NCBI GenBank assembly: GCA_030849065.1
Contig: JASAON010001630.1
Coordinates: 1-64,000 of the forward strand
Length of the DNA: 64,000 nucleotides
Source of the DNA: Jaenimonas drosophilae
Lineage: Eukaryota; Euglenozoa; Kinetoplastea; Trypanosomatida; Trypanosomatidae
Reading direction: 5' to 3'
The notes beneath the pieces are model-generated. The model saw only the letters and a program-made list of their open reading frames with translations. It had not been told where the DNA came from and did no database searches. Positions 35,722 through 44,868 of the stretch are shown here, in pieces. The position numbers and the translations under genes were made by a program. The stretch's first letter is position 1. Every line of letters starts with the position of its first letter.

Positions 35722-38637
35722 TTAGAGCTCCATCACTCCAATACCAAACGTCCTTAAGAGGTTCTGAATGGTGCGTCCGTGCATCTGAATGGCTTCATCA
35801 TGGACCGTCGTGGATAAGAGATGCCCCTCTTGGCTGTGATAGGTTGCCATTGCATTGCCCATCATCATGATGGAGCGTGCATCGGCATCCATGAGTGCGA
35901 CATCGGCACTATTAGTCAGCCACAATTGAGCCACCTTGGCGAGCATAGCGGAGCACGCCGCCTTGGCCATGGGGTGAATGGATGAACGAAAACAGTCCTC
36001 GCACAACCCAATGACGGAAGATAGCGGTATGCGAGAGTGGCTCGCCACGAACACATCTCCAGCGCAGTGAAGTGCTGCCACCTGGACCACCTCGGGCTCA
36101 TTCACATGGCTGAGCGCACGTAGCACATCAAAGAATGAGCAGCGAAAGAGCTCATGTGCCGTTTTGTCGTAGAGTGCCAACGTCCGTCCATCGGTGTCGT
36201 AGTCGCACAACCCGAGGACGATCTCCAACACACGCAGCTTCAGCTGCACACGAATGCCCTTCTCACGTAGCGGAGTTTGAAGCTCCACACCCAGCTGAGC
36301 AATAAATTCACCGGACCAGCGTTCCTCCGACACAAGAAGACGGCAGACGTAGCCCGCGGTGAGCTCCGCGTTGAGAGCATCTAGGCGGTACATGGCCATC
36401 CACACAAGACACTTCACTGCGCACACCACCGCATAGGAGTCGCTGCTCTCCGCAAGAACACGCAGCAACGAACGCACCAGTGGAGGTGCACGGCTGCAAC
36501 ACTCCGCGTGATTCAATGGCGAAAGAGTCGTGGTGAGGGCATCCACCACCTCAAACAGGTCCATCAACGTCATGCTCAGTTGGGCAGCTGACCGTGTATC
36601 CAGGCAGCGGTGAATGCGATCCGCTCCAGATTCCATGAACGCCAGCCTCTCCTCAAGGAGAGGCGGCGCCTCACTCACCTCGTTGGCCGCTTGCGCCTCG
36701 CTGAGATGCTCCATCATGATACGGCCAACATCTTCAAGGCGGCACACACGCTCTTGAATGCTGGTCTCACCCGCAACTTCATTGTGCTCCTCCTCCACAC
36801 ACTCAGAATGCCGGCGGAGGCCAGTTACCAACAACTCCACCGATTGAGAGAGGCGGGCCATCTCGTCCTGCCGTCGCTCCGAGAGGGCAGCACAGTACAT
36901 GCGCAGAAAATCAATACTCATCACGTGCTCAGCCATGCCAATGCACCATTGCAAGCATGGCACCGACAGGGGGCACACGAGGCGAAGGAGGTCAAGCGAT
37001 TGTGTCAGTGTGGCGCTGCTGCCAAAGATGGATTCTGCCGATCCCACCACACACATCTCTTCAATGGCAGAGAGCAGAGCACGATGCAGCAAGTTCGGAT
37101 GACCCTCTTCGTCCTCCGGCTGCATCTGCACACAATGCATAGCCATCGCACGCAGCAGCTCACTGCGCAGGTTGTCAGGTGAGTCGTCTGCCACGAACAG
37201 GCGCACCAACGCCCCCACACGCTCGCAATGATCCGAGCTCTCCCGCTTCACGTATAACAACGTCGGCTCCACTATATTCCGATGCGCTTCAAAGCGATAC
37301 GGTCTCTCCACCGAGCAAGCCTGCACAAGCAAGATGGAGAGCGAGCGATGAAGAAGACTTGATAGTCGCAGCGGCCGCCACAATCGCTCAAGTAGCTGCC
37401 CCACATCCGGCAAATAATTCACCACATCTGCCGTGGAGAGGCACAACAGTCCCGGTGCAACGGCTTCGAGAATGATGAGGAGGCCATGCGAGGATGCACC
37501 GAGCTCCACCCCATCCACGATGCTGAGTAGCCTCCACAGTGCATCCACCACCTCACCTGGTGATACGGCCGTCTTGCGCAACGAGAGCGCCGCAAATGCA
37601 GGACTAAGAAGAAGTCGGTTGGCCAGCACAAATGTGTGGTAGGCGCGTCGGTAGGTGGGGTCTCGTCGGGAGATTGGCAGCCGCACAAGTGCGTTGAGGA
37701 GCATCGTGGTGCAGAGATGCAGGCGCTGGCCTAGAGTCTCTGGCGGAATACGCTGCCCACGTGCCTCCAAGCTACGCAAATACGACGGCTTGTCTTCTGC
37801 ACCACACGCAGGATCATCTGCATGCTCCACCAAGAGCGGCACCATTTGCTGGCACAGCTGCTGCACCTGCTCCTTCCACTCAATCTGTTGGTGCCTCACG
37901 CAGGTCGGAGGAGAAGTTGTTGTTGCTGGGCACCAACACGCATGCATCGGCGACAAAACCAAATGCACAACGTGGTTGATGGCCTCCACCGTTGAATCAT
38001 CACTCACGCGGTCATGTAGCACAAAGACTCGAGCAATTGCAAGGAGGCCCGACGTCTTATACAGGATGAGGCCGTTGAGAAGGCGCGTGATGAGCCGTCG
38101 ATGCGAGCCAAAACGTGGCGCATGAAGCAGCGACGGTCCAATTTGGTTTTCTGTTGTTGCACCGACTTGTGTGCTGCTCGTATTCAGCAATGGGTAGAGC
38201 GCCGTGATGAGGGCACAGGAGGAGAGGTGGCCGCTCCAGCACAAAAAGATAAGCCACGCGAAGCTGTACTTTCGCTCCGTCCTACTCACGTAGTGTGCGG
38301 AGGTGTTGGCGTCGTCTGTGGGTGGAGTAGGAGGGGCGCTGATGGCCACCTCCTCGGCCATTGCCTCCTCATTCGTGAGGAAGAGGAGAGCGGTGAGAAT
38401 GTCTTGGAGATAGAGCGACAAAACCTGTGCAGGTCGGAGTGTGGTGGCTTCAGTGGCTCCCTCAATAAAGCGGCGCACGTACGTGTGCAGCACCGGCATG
38501 AGAGCATGGAGCACGGTCTTCTCACAACGGGGGGTTTCATCGCAGTAGGCCGAGCGAAGCGTGTGCCGCAGCTTCACGACTTCATCATTCAACGCGCTTT
38601 GCTCCACGATAGAGCCGAGCTCCACCGCAGCAGTCAT
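35722..38637 (-). CDS. Large alpha-helical orphan protein
   Basis: The 971-residue protein is not recognised. It is almost entirely helical and Leu-rich with repeated helix pairs (for example SVIGLCEDCFRSSIHPMAKA, VLEIVLGLCDYDTDGR), consistent with an ARM/HEAT-type solenoid, but no repeat consensus is clear. It has no signal peptide or membrane helix. The start is the ATG at 38637 (MTAAVELGSIVEQSALND), 13 nt below an acceptor at 38652-38651; the frame continues upstream into a poly-Phe and poly-Met stretch from the pyrimidine tract and an ATG microsatellite, which is not coding. A scaffold or TOR-complex-adaptor-like role is possible but unsupported. Confidence 0.7.
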   Translation of the reverse strand: MTAAVELGSIVEQSALNDEVVKLRHTLRSAYCDETPRCEKTVLHALMPVLHTYVRRFIEGATEATTLRPAQVLSLYLQDILTALLFLTNEEAMAEEVAISAPPTPPTDDANTSAHYVSRTERKYSFAWLIFLCWSGHLSSCALITALYPLLNTSSTQVGATTENQIGPSLLHAPRFGSHRRLITRLLNGLILYKTSGLLAIARVFVLHDRVSDDSTVEAINHVVHLVLSPMHACWCPATTTSPPTCVRHQQIEWKEQVQQLCQQMVPLLVEHADDPACGAEDKPSYLRSLEARGQRIPPETLGQRLHLCTTMLLNALVRLPISRRDPTYRRAYHTFVLANRLLLSPAFAALSLRKTAVSPGEVVDALWRLLSIVDGVELGASSHGLLIILEAVAPGLLCLSTADVVNYLPDVGQLLERLWRPLRLSSLLHRSLSILLVQACSVERPYRFEAHRNIVEPTLLYVKRESSDHCERVGALVRLFVADDSPDNLRSELLRAMAMHCVQMQPEDEEGHPNLLHRALLSAIEEMCVVGSAESIFGSSATLTQSLDLLRLVCPLSVPCLQWCIGMAEHVMSIDFLRMYCAALSERRQDEMARLSQSVELLVTGLRRHSECVEEEHNEVAGETSIQERVCRLEDVGRIMMEHLSEAQAANEVSEAPPLLEERLAFMESGADRIHRCLDTRSAAQLSMTLMDLFEVVDALTTTLSPLNHAECCSRAPPLVRSLLRVLAESSDSYAVVCAVKCLVWMAMYRLDALNAELTAGYVCRLLVSEERWSGEFIAQLGVELQTPLREKGIRVQLKLRVLEIVLGLCDYDTDGRTLALYDKTAHELFRCSFFDVLRALSHVNEPEVVQVAALHCAGDVFVASHSRIPLSSVIGLCEDCFRSSIHPMAKAACSAMLAKVAQLWLTNSADVALMDADARSIMMMGNAMATYHSQEGHLLSTTVHDEAIQMHGRTIQNLLRTFGIGVMEL

Positions 38638-38650
38638 TGACCCACCAACG

Positions 38651-38700
38651 CTACAAAAGTAATTTGTCAAGAAACGAAAAAAGAAAAAGAAAAAAAGAGA
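38651..38700 (-). promoter_or_regulatory. Predicted trans-splice acceptor of the 971-residue orphan gene
   Basis: The minus strand has a strong T/C tract (TCTCTTTTTTTCTTTTTCTT and beyond), then TTACTTTTGTAG with the AG at 38652-38651. Confidence 0.55.
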
Positions 38701-38701
38701 A

Positions 38702-38733
38702 TCCATCCACATCACCATCATCATCATCATCCA

Positions 38734-38766
<33 letters not shown>

Positions 38767-38772
38767 TATCAT
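38702..38772. repeat. (CAT)n microsatellite, (ATG)n on the transcribed strand
   Basis: An imperfect trinucleotide array of about 22 units lies upstream of the pyrimidine tract of the 971-residue orphan gene. Translation of the minus strand would give a Met/Trp run; it should be removed by trans-splicing. Confidence 0.92.
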
Positions 38773-38827
38773 CCAAGGAGCTCCAGAATTGCCCTACGAA
38801 TACAACGTCGTTGCCATGCCCACACAA

Positions 38828-40837
38828 CTACGCAGCTGGAGTAGTGAATAGCTCCACCTCCTTCTCCGCCTCAATCAGCTCACGCAGTTCTTCCGCCCAC
38901 ACCTTTGACGCTCGCTCCACCGTTGAGGTGGTATAGTGAAGGTGGAGGTTGGGCTCCTCTCTCCGCGGGCGTGCCAATGACGATGTCGCTGACAGTGGCA
39001 CAACCATGAGCCACACCAAATCATCGTAGCGATCCTTCTCCGCCAGATTCATGCTCAACGCCTTCCAATACACATAATCCTTGGTGTTGCGAGAAAGCAA
39101 ATGACTGCTCACCGTTGACCGATTAGCCGCCAAGACGAGTGGCAGCAGGCGATCCTTCCCCATCAGCTCCACCCCAGTGAGCAGGTCCTTGTATAATTTG
39201 GGGAGCACCGCAAGTGGGGCGATGGCGGTGTTGGCGGGCTCCTTCTTGATGAGATACGCCAGAATGGCATCCTCATCTTGCCACGATGTGGCCAGAAAGC
39301 TCTTTGCAAAGCTCTCAATGCCAACCGCGGAGTGCAGTGCAACAGAGCACAACTCCAGCAGCTCTGCCAAGCATTGAAGAGGAAACACCACCGATGGAAG
39401 AATGAGTGTGTGAAGATGCGTGGATGCACCAGATGATGATGATGATGACGATGGTCCGAGCGCTGACGATGATACTTCCGTCTTGACATCCAGCCGCTTC
39501 GAAGATGCCAAAGCATGAATGCGTCGCACATAGCGATCAAATGAGCCGCTCTCGGAGATAGCGTCTGGTGCCGCGGGAGGTGCTTCACCACGTAGAAGTG
39601 GCATCAGCACCCTCTCCACCACCTCCAACACCGGCGGAGATGGCTTGTGGCAGCGGTCTAGCTTCTTAATGACGTTGAGTGCCATGGACGAGACCGCGGC
39701 GGAGTAGCTGTAGTTGGGGAAGATGGCCGAGCCGCCGAGACGTGCCACTTCGCACATGCAGCACCAATCCCCCTCCTCCACCTCGCTCCACTTGCTGACG
39801 ATCTGATCCCTCCACTGCGCGCTCACAGCAAACCAACCAATATGATGCGCAGCGGTACGTGCGCTGGCACGACAGCTCTCAAATCGGCGTTTTTTTTCGT
39901 CGAGGAGCACGCGTACTTCCGTCATTTTCTGCCGCATGGCTTCGGTGTTGGTTTGCGCATGAAGAAGTTGCCGGAACACCGCATCATCACGATCCACCAC
40001 ACTCCACAACACAAAACGGCAGAAGGGGGATATCTGCGCAAAGGATCCAAACACGTCCATGTGCATCGTCAGGGTGGCGTAGGCTCGGTGCATGAGCTCC
40101 TCCTCCACGATAAAGTCCTCCACGCCATAGGTCGCTGCCTTTTTTGGATGTGAAAAGATGCGATACTCATCCAAGGGAGGTCGGCGCTTTCGTGGCTCAA
40201 TCAGCTGAATCTGTGTGTTTATCTCCGGTTGATCATGTACGCGCGGCAGAACCACCATGAATCCTGAGCGAGGTCGGCTGTGTTCTGCCTCGGTGCGCTT
40301 ATCGCCGTCATAGCGGGCGAGAAGTGGCATCGCCATGGAGGCACGCTCGCTATAACTGTAACAGCTCAACTCATGTTGTTGGCGATAATCCGCCACGTAG
40401 TGGTCAAGGCAGCTGTTCTCTCCTTCGGTGAATCCGCTCTCCTCCAACAAACGCTGAATGGCGCGGCAGAGTGCAAGCACATCGCGCGGCTTTGCAGCCA
40501 CAACAATGGCACGCAGATCTGCCATGAAGCGGCTCATATACACTTGGACGGCGGAGTTACATCGGCTCCACTCATCGGCGGGAATGATGGTGCGAGCCGC
40601 CAACCAGGTTCGCTCGAGCTCCTTCCCGAGCTGCTCCACGCGCTCCAACCGGTCCGATGCATCATCGAGCACAAATAACTGCATTGAGCACTGTTGGATG
40701 CGATCAAGAACCCTTTGGGAGAGAATGACGCTGAGCTCAATCCACAGAAACACGCCAAAGGCCGCGTGCTCAACGACCTCCGTCGCTGGAGGAGGAGCCT
40801 CCGCCTCCGCTTCATTGGAGCGTGCGCGCTTTCCCAT
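38828..40837 (-). CDS. Large orphan protein, possibly nuclear
   Basis: The 669-residue protein is not recognised. It begins MGKRARSNEAEAEAPPPATE, with a basic cluster that could be a nuclear signal, and is mainly helical. A basic segment (EPRKRRPPLDEYRIF) lies near residue 215 and a Ser run (GPSSSSSSSGAS) near 465, encoded by a GAT-type repeat on the plus strand. The C-terminus is acidic and helical (VWAEELRELIEAEKEVELF). It has no membrane segments or known motifs. Arrangement as a neighbour of another orphan is likely incidental. The start ATG is at 40837. Confidence 0.68.
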   Translation of the reverse strand: MGKRARSNEAEAEAPPPATEVVEHAAFGVFLWIELSVILSQRVLDRIQQCSMQLFVLDDASDRLERVEQLGKELERTWLAARTIIPADEWSRCNSAVQVYMSRFMADLRAIVVAAKPRDVLALCRAIQRLLEESGFTEGENSCLDHYVADYRQQHELSCYSYSERASMAMPLLARYDGDKRTEAEHSRPRSGFMVVLPRVHDQPEINTQIQLIEPRKRRPPLDEYRIFSHPKKAATYGVEDFIVEEELMHRAYATLTMHMDVFGSFAQISPFCRFVLWSVVDRDDAVFRQLLHAQTNTEAMRQKMTEVRVLLDEKKRRFESCRASARTAAHHIGWFAVSAQWRDQIVSKWSEVEEGDWCCMCEVARLGGSAIFPNYSYSAAVSSMALNVIKKLDRCHKPSPPVLEVVERVLMPLLRGEAPPAAPDAISESGSFDRYVRRIHALASSKRLDVKTEVSSSALGPSSSSSSSGASTHLHTLILPSVVFPLQCLAELLELCSVALHSAVGIESFAKSFLATSWQDEDAILAYLIKKEPANTAIAPLAVLPKLYKDLLTGVELMGKDRLLPLVLAANRSTVSSHLLSRNTKDYVYWKALSMNLAEKDRYDDLVWLMVVPLSATSSLARPRREEPNLHLHYTTSTVERASKVWAEELRELIEAEKEVELFTTPAA

Positions 40838-41134
40838 GTCTTGTGAAGATGTACAGCAGAAGGACGGTGTGTTCGTACCTCACAAAGTACGAAGAACTCT
40901 GTATTGACTTGCTATCTATGATGTGAATGAGCGTTCCCCAATCGCATCGCCCTTCGTGCTTCAAATCATTTCAGAAAACACAAGAATACACGGAAGAATG
41001 CGCATTGACGAAGTCTGTGAGAGAAGACCAACATGGCACCGCAACACACACAAAGAGTGAGAGATCTAGACCAGCATTCATTAATGTCGTGAAGATTTGA
41101 AGATGTGTGTTCCAGAACTCAGTGGCAGAAGCTT

Positions 41135-42850
41135 TTAAATGTAGTCTGGGTTGGAGTCCTTCACATCCTGCACCAGACGCAGCGGTACACCCTGAAAACC
41201 AAACTCCTCCACAATGGCATTCTTCATCATTTCTTGCAGCGCCCTGGGCAGCTCGTTTCCGTCCTTCTTCGTCTGGAGCTGAACCAAAAAGGTGGGTGGA
41301 CGAATATTGATTTGCGTGAGCCTACCAACACGTGCAACGTGATAGGGAATAATGACGGACTTCTCCAGCTTGCGCCAGAAGCGCGTCAGCTCCGCACGGC
41401 GTACGCGCTTGTTCCACGTATCGTAGAGCTTAAGGGCCTCGTCCATGAGCAGGGTGAGATTCATGGCGGTGTGTGCAGATACAACAACGGCATTGCTGTA
41501 CTTGATCTCACGCACCTGCCTCTTGATCTTGAAGTCAATGGCCTCCGCCGTTGCACTTTGGTCGAGCACCGCATCCCACTTGTTGGCGCAGAGCAAGAAG
41601 GGGCGCCCCTCCTGCGCCACCTTGTGCAGAATCGCCATATCATACTTGTTAGGATGGCCCTCCGTCGCATCAAAAACCACAATCACCACATGCGCATAGC
41701 GCAGCTCATTAATGGAGAGCTCATGCAAACGCCCAATGAATTCCCGATCGGTGCGGAAGCGTTGACGAGATAGTCCAGCGGTATCAATGATCTTCAGCTT
41801 TCTGCCCTTGTAGGTACACGGGAGCTCGATTGGATCGCGCGTTGTATTCACTTCGTCCGCCGAGCGGCTCCGCTCGAAGCCAACAAGCCGGTTGATGAGG
41901 CTTGTTTTGCCGCTGTTGGTGCGGCCCACCACCGCCACGCGAATGAACTTATCCATGCAGTTACGATCACGGATCTCCTCCATCGCCGCCTCATCCCCGC
42001 CGAGCGCCAAATCCTCCACATCCCAGTCGCTGCGGATCTTCGCCATATCGTGGAGGTGGCTGAGCGGGGTGATGATGGCAGCGAGCGCCTCGAGGCCCTC
42101 ACGCCGCCGTGCAGAGAATGGGATCGCATTGCCAAGGCCAACGTGGTTGTAGGTCGCGAGCACCTCATTCTCTTCCTCATCCGGGATGATATCCATCTTA
42201 TTAACGAGAAGCATTGTTGGCAGCTTCTTTGTGTAGAGGTGGTGTGCGAGGGCCTGTTCCTCCTCCGACCACTCCCCATCTGCAGATGTAACGAACAAGG
42301 CAGCATCGGCCGTCTCAATCGATCGCATCGCCTCCTCCACAATACTTCCGTGGATGAGCCCTGGCGTGTCAATGATGGTGAAGGAGATGCCACTCAGCTC
42401 CGCCGGACGCTCCACTGAATCGCGAGTGATGCCTTCGAAGTCCTTCACAACGTTGCGCCGTCCGGGAACAGTTGGATCGTTGCAGAGAAGATTGAAGATG
42501 CTTGACTTGCCGCTATTCATGCGGCCAACGATGGCGATGCGGAGGCGTTGGTCGCTCATCATGCGCACCACCGGGGTCCATCCCGCCACGCGCCTGCGCT
42601 GCTCCTCCGTGCGTGGGTGCTCACCCAGGGCGGGAGATATGTCATTGAGGACCGCACCAGATCTCTGTACTTCTTTTTTCCAGTCATAGTGAAGGCCAGA
42701 GCGAATCTGTGCTCGGCGAGGCAGTACCGTGCGGTGCTCCTCAATGGACCCCTCCACGCGTCGGGTGAGGTGGCGTGCATGGCTGCCGGCAATCACGGCA
42801 GATGATCGGCATCCCCGCAGCACCGCGCAACGCACACTTCGAATCATCAT
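41135..42850 (-). CDS. EngA/Der-type double GTPase, probably mitochondrial
   Basis: The 571-residue protein has two tandem G domains, the hallmark of EngA (Der). Domain 1: GRMNSGKSS, DTPGLI, NKMD. Domain 2: GRTNSGKTS, DTAGLSR, NKWD. The C-terminal KH-like domain ends FGFQGVPLRLVQDVKDSNPD, close to the bacterial GTP-RFVFR-type end. Bacterial EngA matures the 50S subunit; a mitochondrial EngA is an assembly factor for the kinetoplastid mitoribosome. The start is the ATG at 42850 (MMIRSVRCAVLRGCRSSAVI), which gives a good presequence; the longer frame begins with TTG and is hydrophobic. Confidence 0.93.
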   Translation of the reverse strand: MMIRSVRCAVLRGCRSSAVIAGSHARHLTRRVEGSIEEHRTVLPRRAQIRSGLHYDWKKEVQRSGAVLNDISPALGEHPRTEEQRRRVAGWTPVVRMMSDQRLRIAIVGRMNSGKSSIFNLLCNDPTVPGRRNVVKDFEGITRDSVERPAELSGISFTIIDTPGLIHGSIVEEAMRSIETADAALFVTSADGEWSEEEQALAHHLYTKKLPTMLLVNKMDIIPDEEENEVLATYNHVGLGNAIPFSARRREGLEALAAIITPLSHLHDMAKIRSDWDVEDLALGGDEAAMEEIRDRNCMDKFIRVAVVGRTNSGKTSLINRLVGFERSRSADEVNTTRDPIELPCTYKGRKLKIIDTAGLSRQRFRTDREFIGRLHELSINELRYAHVVIVVFDATEGHPNKYDMAILHKVAQEGRPFLLCANKWDAVLDQSATAEAIDFKIKRQVREIKYSNAVVVSAHTAMNLTLLMDEALKLYDTWNKRVRRAELTRFWRKLEKSVIIPYHVARVGRLTQINIRPPTFLVQLQTKKDGNELPRALQEMMKNAIVEEFGFQGVPLRLVQDVKDSNPDYI

Positions 42851-43057
42851 CGGCCCGAGATACGTCTTAAAGCAACAGCAACCATACACAAGAACAAGGG
42901 GGGACGTGAAGTACATGAATAGATGAAGAACAATGATGTACGCAAGTACAAAAGGACATAGATGCAGGTGTAATACCATAATCTTGATTGGCAACCATAG
43001 CGGCAGCGCAGTGGCGCATGCCAAACTGTCTTGTCGGGTGAAGAGTATTGGCCCACC

Positions 43058-43654
43058 TCACCGCTCATTCACGTAGGTCTGAAGCATCTTCTGCAGCTTC
43101 TCGCGTATTGCTGGTGCCTTGGCATGTGGCAGACACTCATCCAGGAGATACTGTGCTGCTTCGGTTAAATTTGGCTGCACCTCCAGAAGGAGCTCCACCA
43201 CCTCTGTGCGCCCACCCTGGCGATTCATCTCTCGACGTACGGCCGTAACAAGCGGCCGCGGATCTTCTGCTTCGAAGCACTTGAAGGCGATCAGTGTCCG
43301 GACGCCATCAACATCATCGTGGTCCACCGCCCCAACGAAGTGCTGCTTCAAGTGGTGCCTCGCCACGGTCGCATCGACGTCCTTCATCAGCTTGAACAAT
43401 GGCTCAATGGGAAGCACATGGACGTGCATGATGACCATCGCAATGGTGATGGCAAGCTGATCGTCATTGGCCTTCTTGGCGAAGTCCATCACCGTCTTCA
43501 CATCCCACTGACGCTCAATCAGCACCACAAACATGCGATCATCGATGCATGACGGACCAAATTCAGGAAGGCTCATTAGCTCCGCCAGCTTTTCTCGGTT
43601 GTTGTTGCATAGGCACTCGTGGATCGAGTATGCAAGAGAAGGCTTCTGCCCCAT
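43058..43654 (-). CDS. Small helical hypothetical protein
   Basis: The 198-residue protein is not recognised. It consists of short helix pairs (NNNREKLAELMSLPEF, VMDFAKKANDDQLAITIAMV, GGRTEVVELLLEVQPNLTEA), some with the spacing of degenerate ankyrin-like or other solenoid repeats. No signal peptide or membrane helix is present. It begins MGQKPSLAYSIHE; the Gly2 followed by Gln, Lys, Pro and Ser is compatible with N-myristoylation, which is weak inference. The mRNA leader contains a CA microsatellite. The ATG at 43654 is the start. Confidence 0.65.
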   Translation of the reverse strand: MGQKPSLAYSIHECLCNNNREKLAELMSLPEFGPSCIDDRMFVVLIERQWDVKTVMDFAKKANDDQLAITIAMVIMHVHVLPIEPLFKLMKDVDATVARHHLKQHFVGAVDHDDVDGVRTLIAFKCFEAEDPRPLVTAVRREMNRQGGRTEVVELLLEVQPNLTEAAQYLLDECLPHAKAPAIREKLQKMLQTYVNER

Positions 43655-43668
43655 CGCTGCAGACCTTC

Positions 43669-43689
43669 GTGTGTGTGTGTGTGTGTGTG
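43669..43689. repeat. (GT)n microsatellite, (CA)n in the 5' leader of the next gene
   Basis: About ten GT units lie between the predicted acceptor (AG at 43703-43702) and the ATG at 43654, so they should be retained in the mRNA. Confidence 0.9.
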
Positions 43690-43701
43690 GCAGCTAAACG
43701 T

Positions 43702-43728
43702 CTGAATGAAGAATGAAGAAGAAGAGAA
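43702..43728 (-). promoter_or_regulatory. Predicted trans-splice acceptor of the 198-residue gene
   Basis: The minus strand reads TTCTCTTCTTCTTCATTCTT, then CATTCAG, with the AG at 43703-43702. Confidence 0.5.
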
Positions 43729-43817
43729 CGCCATCACCAACATTACTTGCTCTTCCTGTACATGCCCAGATTCGTGTGCATGCCGCATGGTCTGTACTCC
43801 TTGCATGTGGAGGTAGC

Positions 43818-44636
43818 TTAGTACTCACCTGTGCTGCAGAGGTTGATGATGACCCCAGACAACACCGCAGGAAGTGAGGCCAGAATCGGGCCGTACTTGT
43901 TTGCATGATCGTACAAATCAAACAAGGGCACCGCAACGAGCTCGACTTCATCGCTCTGCGGAATGTTGAAGTAGGCCTGGCGGTCCACGTGAACCAAGAA
44001 GATGGTGCGCATCTCCCGCACTGTGCTTGCCGTCAAGTGAGGTGGGATGTACGGGTACATGAGCGGGCTGAAGTAGGGCCGAAACCACTTGGACAGACAC
44101 TCACCAACACGGAAGTGTGTGGTGGCCTCCGTCGCGTGGTTGCCGCGGCCAACATCCAGAATCGTCTGATCCGCTGGACCTCCAGCATTTACTCGGTCCT
44201 CCTCCATCGATGCCTTGGGCTCATTGAGCAAGTGGCGGCCGAGCTTTCGCAGCAAACACGCCTCCTCCGCCTCTCCACGTCGGCATCTACCACCGGGAAG
44301 GCGGTACACCACCTCCGCCGCACCTCGCGCGGTGAGGGGCGATGATCGCCCAGTCCGTGGGCGGATGGACTGCTTCAGCAACAACACATGTGGGTGGCGG
44401 TGTAGGTGAACCATCAGCACACCCTCCACAGATTGCACGCACTGATCATACTGATTGCAACGGGCCTTGAGCGTACGAATCTTCTCCATCGGTGTTCTCA
44501 GCACACGGCGGTCGGATGCAGCATTGTTGTTGCTGTTGTTGTTTCGTGTTCCTCCGCCCTCCACATCCTCCTTCGTCTGCACATTGAGTACGTAGTTCTC
44601 TAGCGGATACACATCCAACTTGTGCTTTACCGACAT
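43818..44636 (-). CDS. NUDT21: Cleavage factor Im 25 kDa subunit (CPSF5/NUDT21)
   Basis: The 272-residue protein is the CFIm25 subunit of pre-mRNA 3' processing, which binds UGUA elements with a non-catalytic Nudix fold. The opening LDVYPLENYVLNVQTKED matches the family almost residue for residue, as do SVEGVLMVHLHRHPHVLLLK, the degenerate Nudix box RLPGGRCRRGEAEE, FRPYFSPLMYPYIPPHLT and the end AVPLFDLYDHANKYGPILAS. An insertion of roughly 25 residues after the Nudix box (MEEDRVNAGGPADQT) and a longer basic N-terminus account for the extra length over human (227). The start is the ATG at 44636 (MSVKHKLD). In kinetoplastids it would act in coupled polyadenylation and trans-splicing. Confidence 0.93.
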   Translation of the reverse strand: MSVKHKLDVYPLENYVLNVQTKEDVEGGGTRNNNSNNNAASDRRVLRTPMEKIRTLKARCNQYDQCVQSVEGVLMVHLHRHPHVLLLKQSIRPRTGRSSPLTARGAAEVVYRLPGGRCRRGEAEEACLLRKLGRHLLNEPKASMEEDRVNAGGPADQTILDVGRGNHATEATTHFRVGECLSKWFRPYFSPLMYPYIPPHLTASTVREMRTIFLVHVDRQAYFNIPQSDEVELVAVPLFDLYDHANKYGPILASLPAVLSGVIINLCSTGEY

Positions 44637-44868
44637 CCCTCCGCACAACACTATGCTACACAAACAACAAGGGTACAGAAAGAACAGTGGCACATAAATG
44701 TATATGAGTGCATGAGAGCATGAGAGCACCTGTGTCATGGTGTGCGTGCGAGTATGTGGGTGTTGTGGGATTCCTGAAGAGGTGAAACTCTGCATCAGGT
44801 AGCTGTGTGGCCCTGTGGCCTGGCTGTATCATCTACGAGATGGAGCACGACTGGCACACACAACTTCA

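Noticed and set aside
38637..38772. N-terminal Met/Phe-rich extension of the 971-residue orphan.
   Set aside because: It is the translation of a trinucleotide repeat and a pyrimidine tract upstream of the predicted acceptor, so it should not be in the mRNA under normal splicing.
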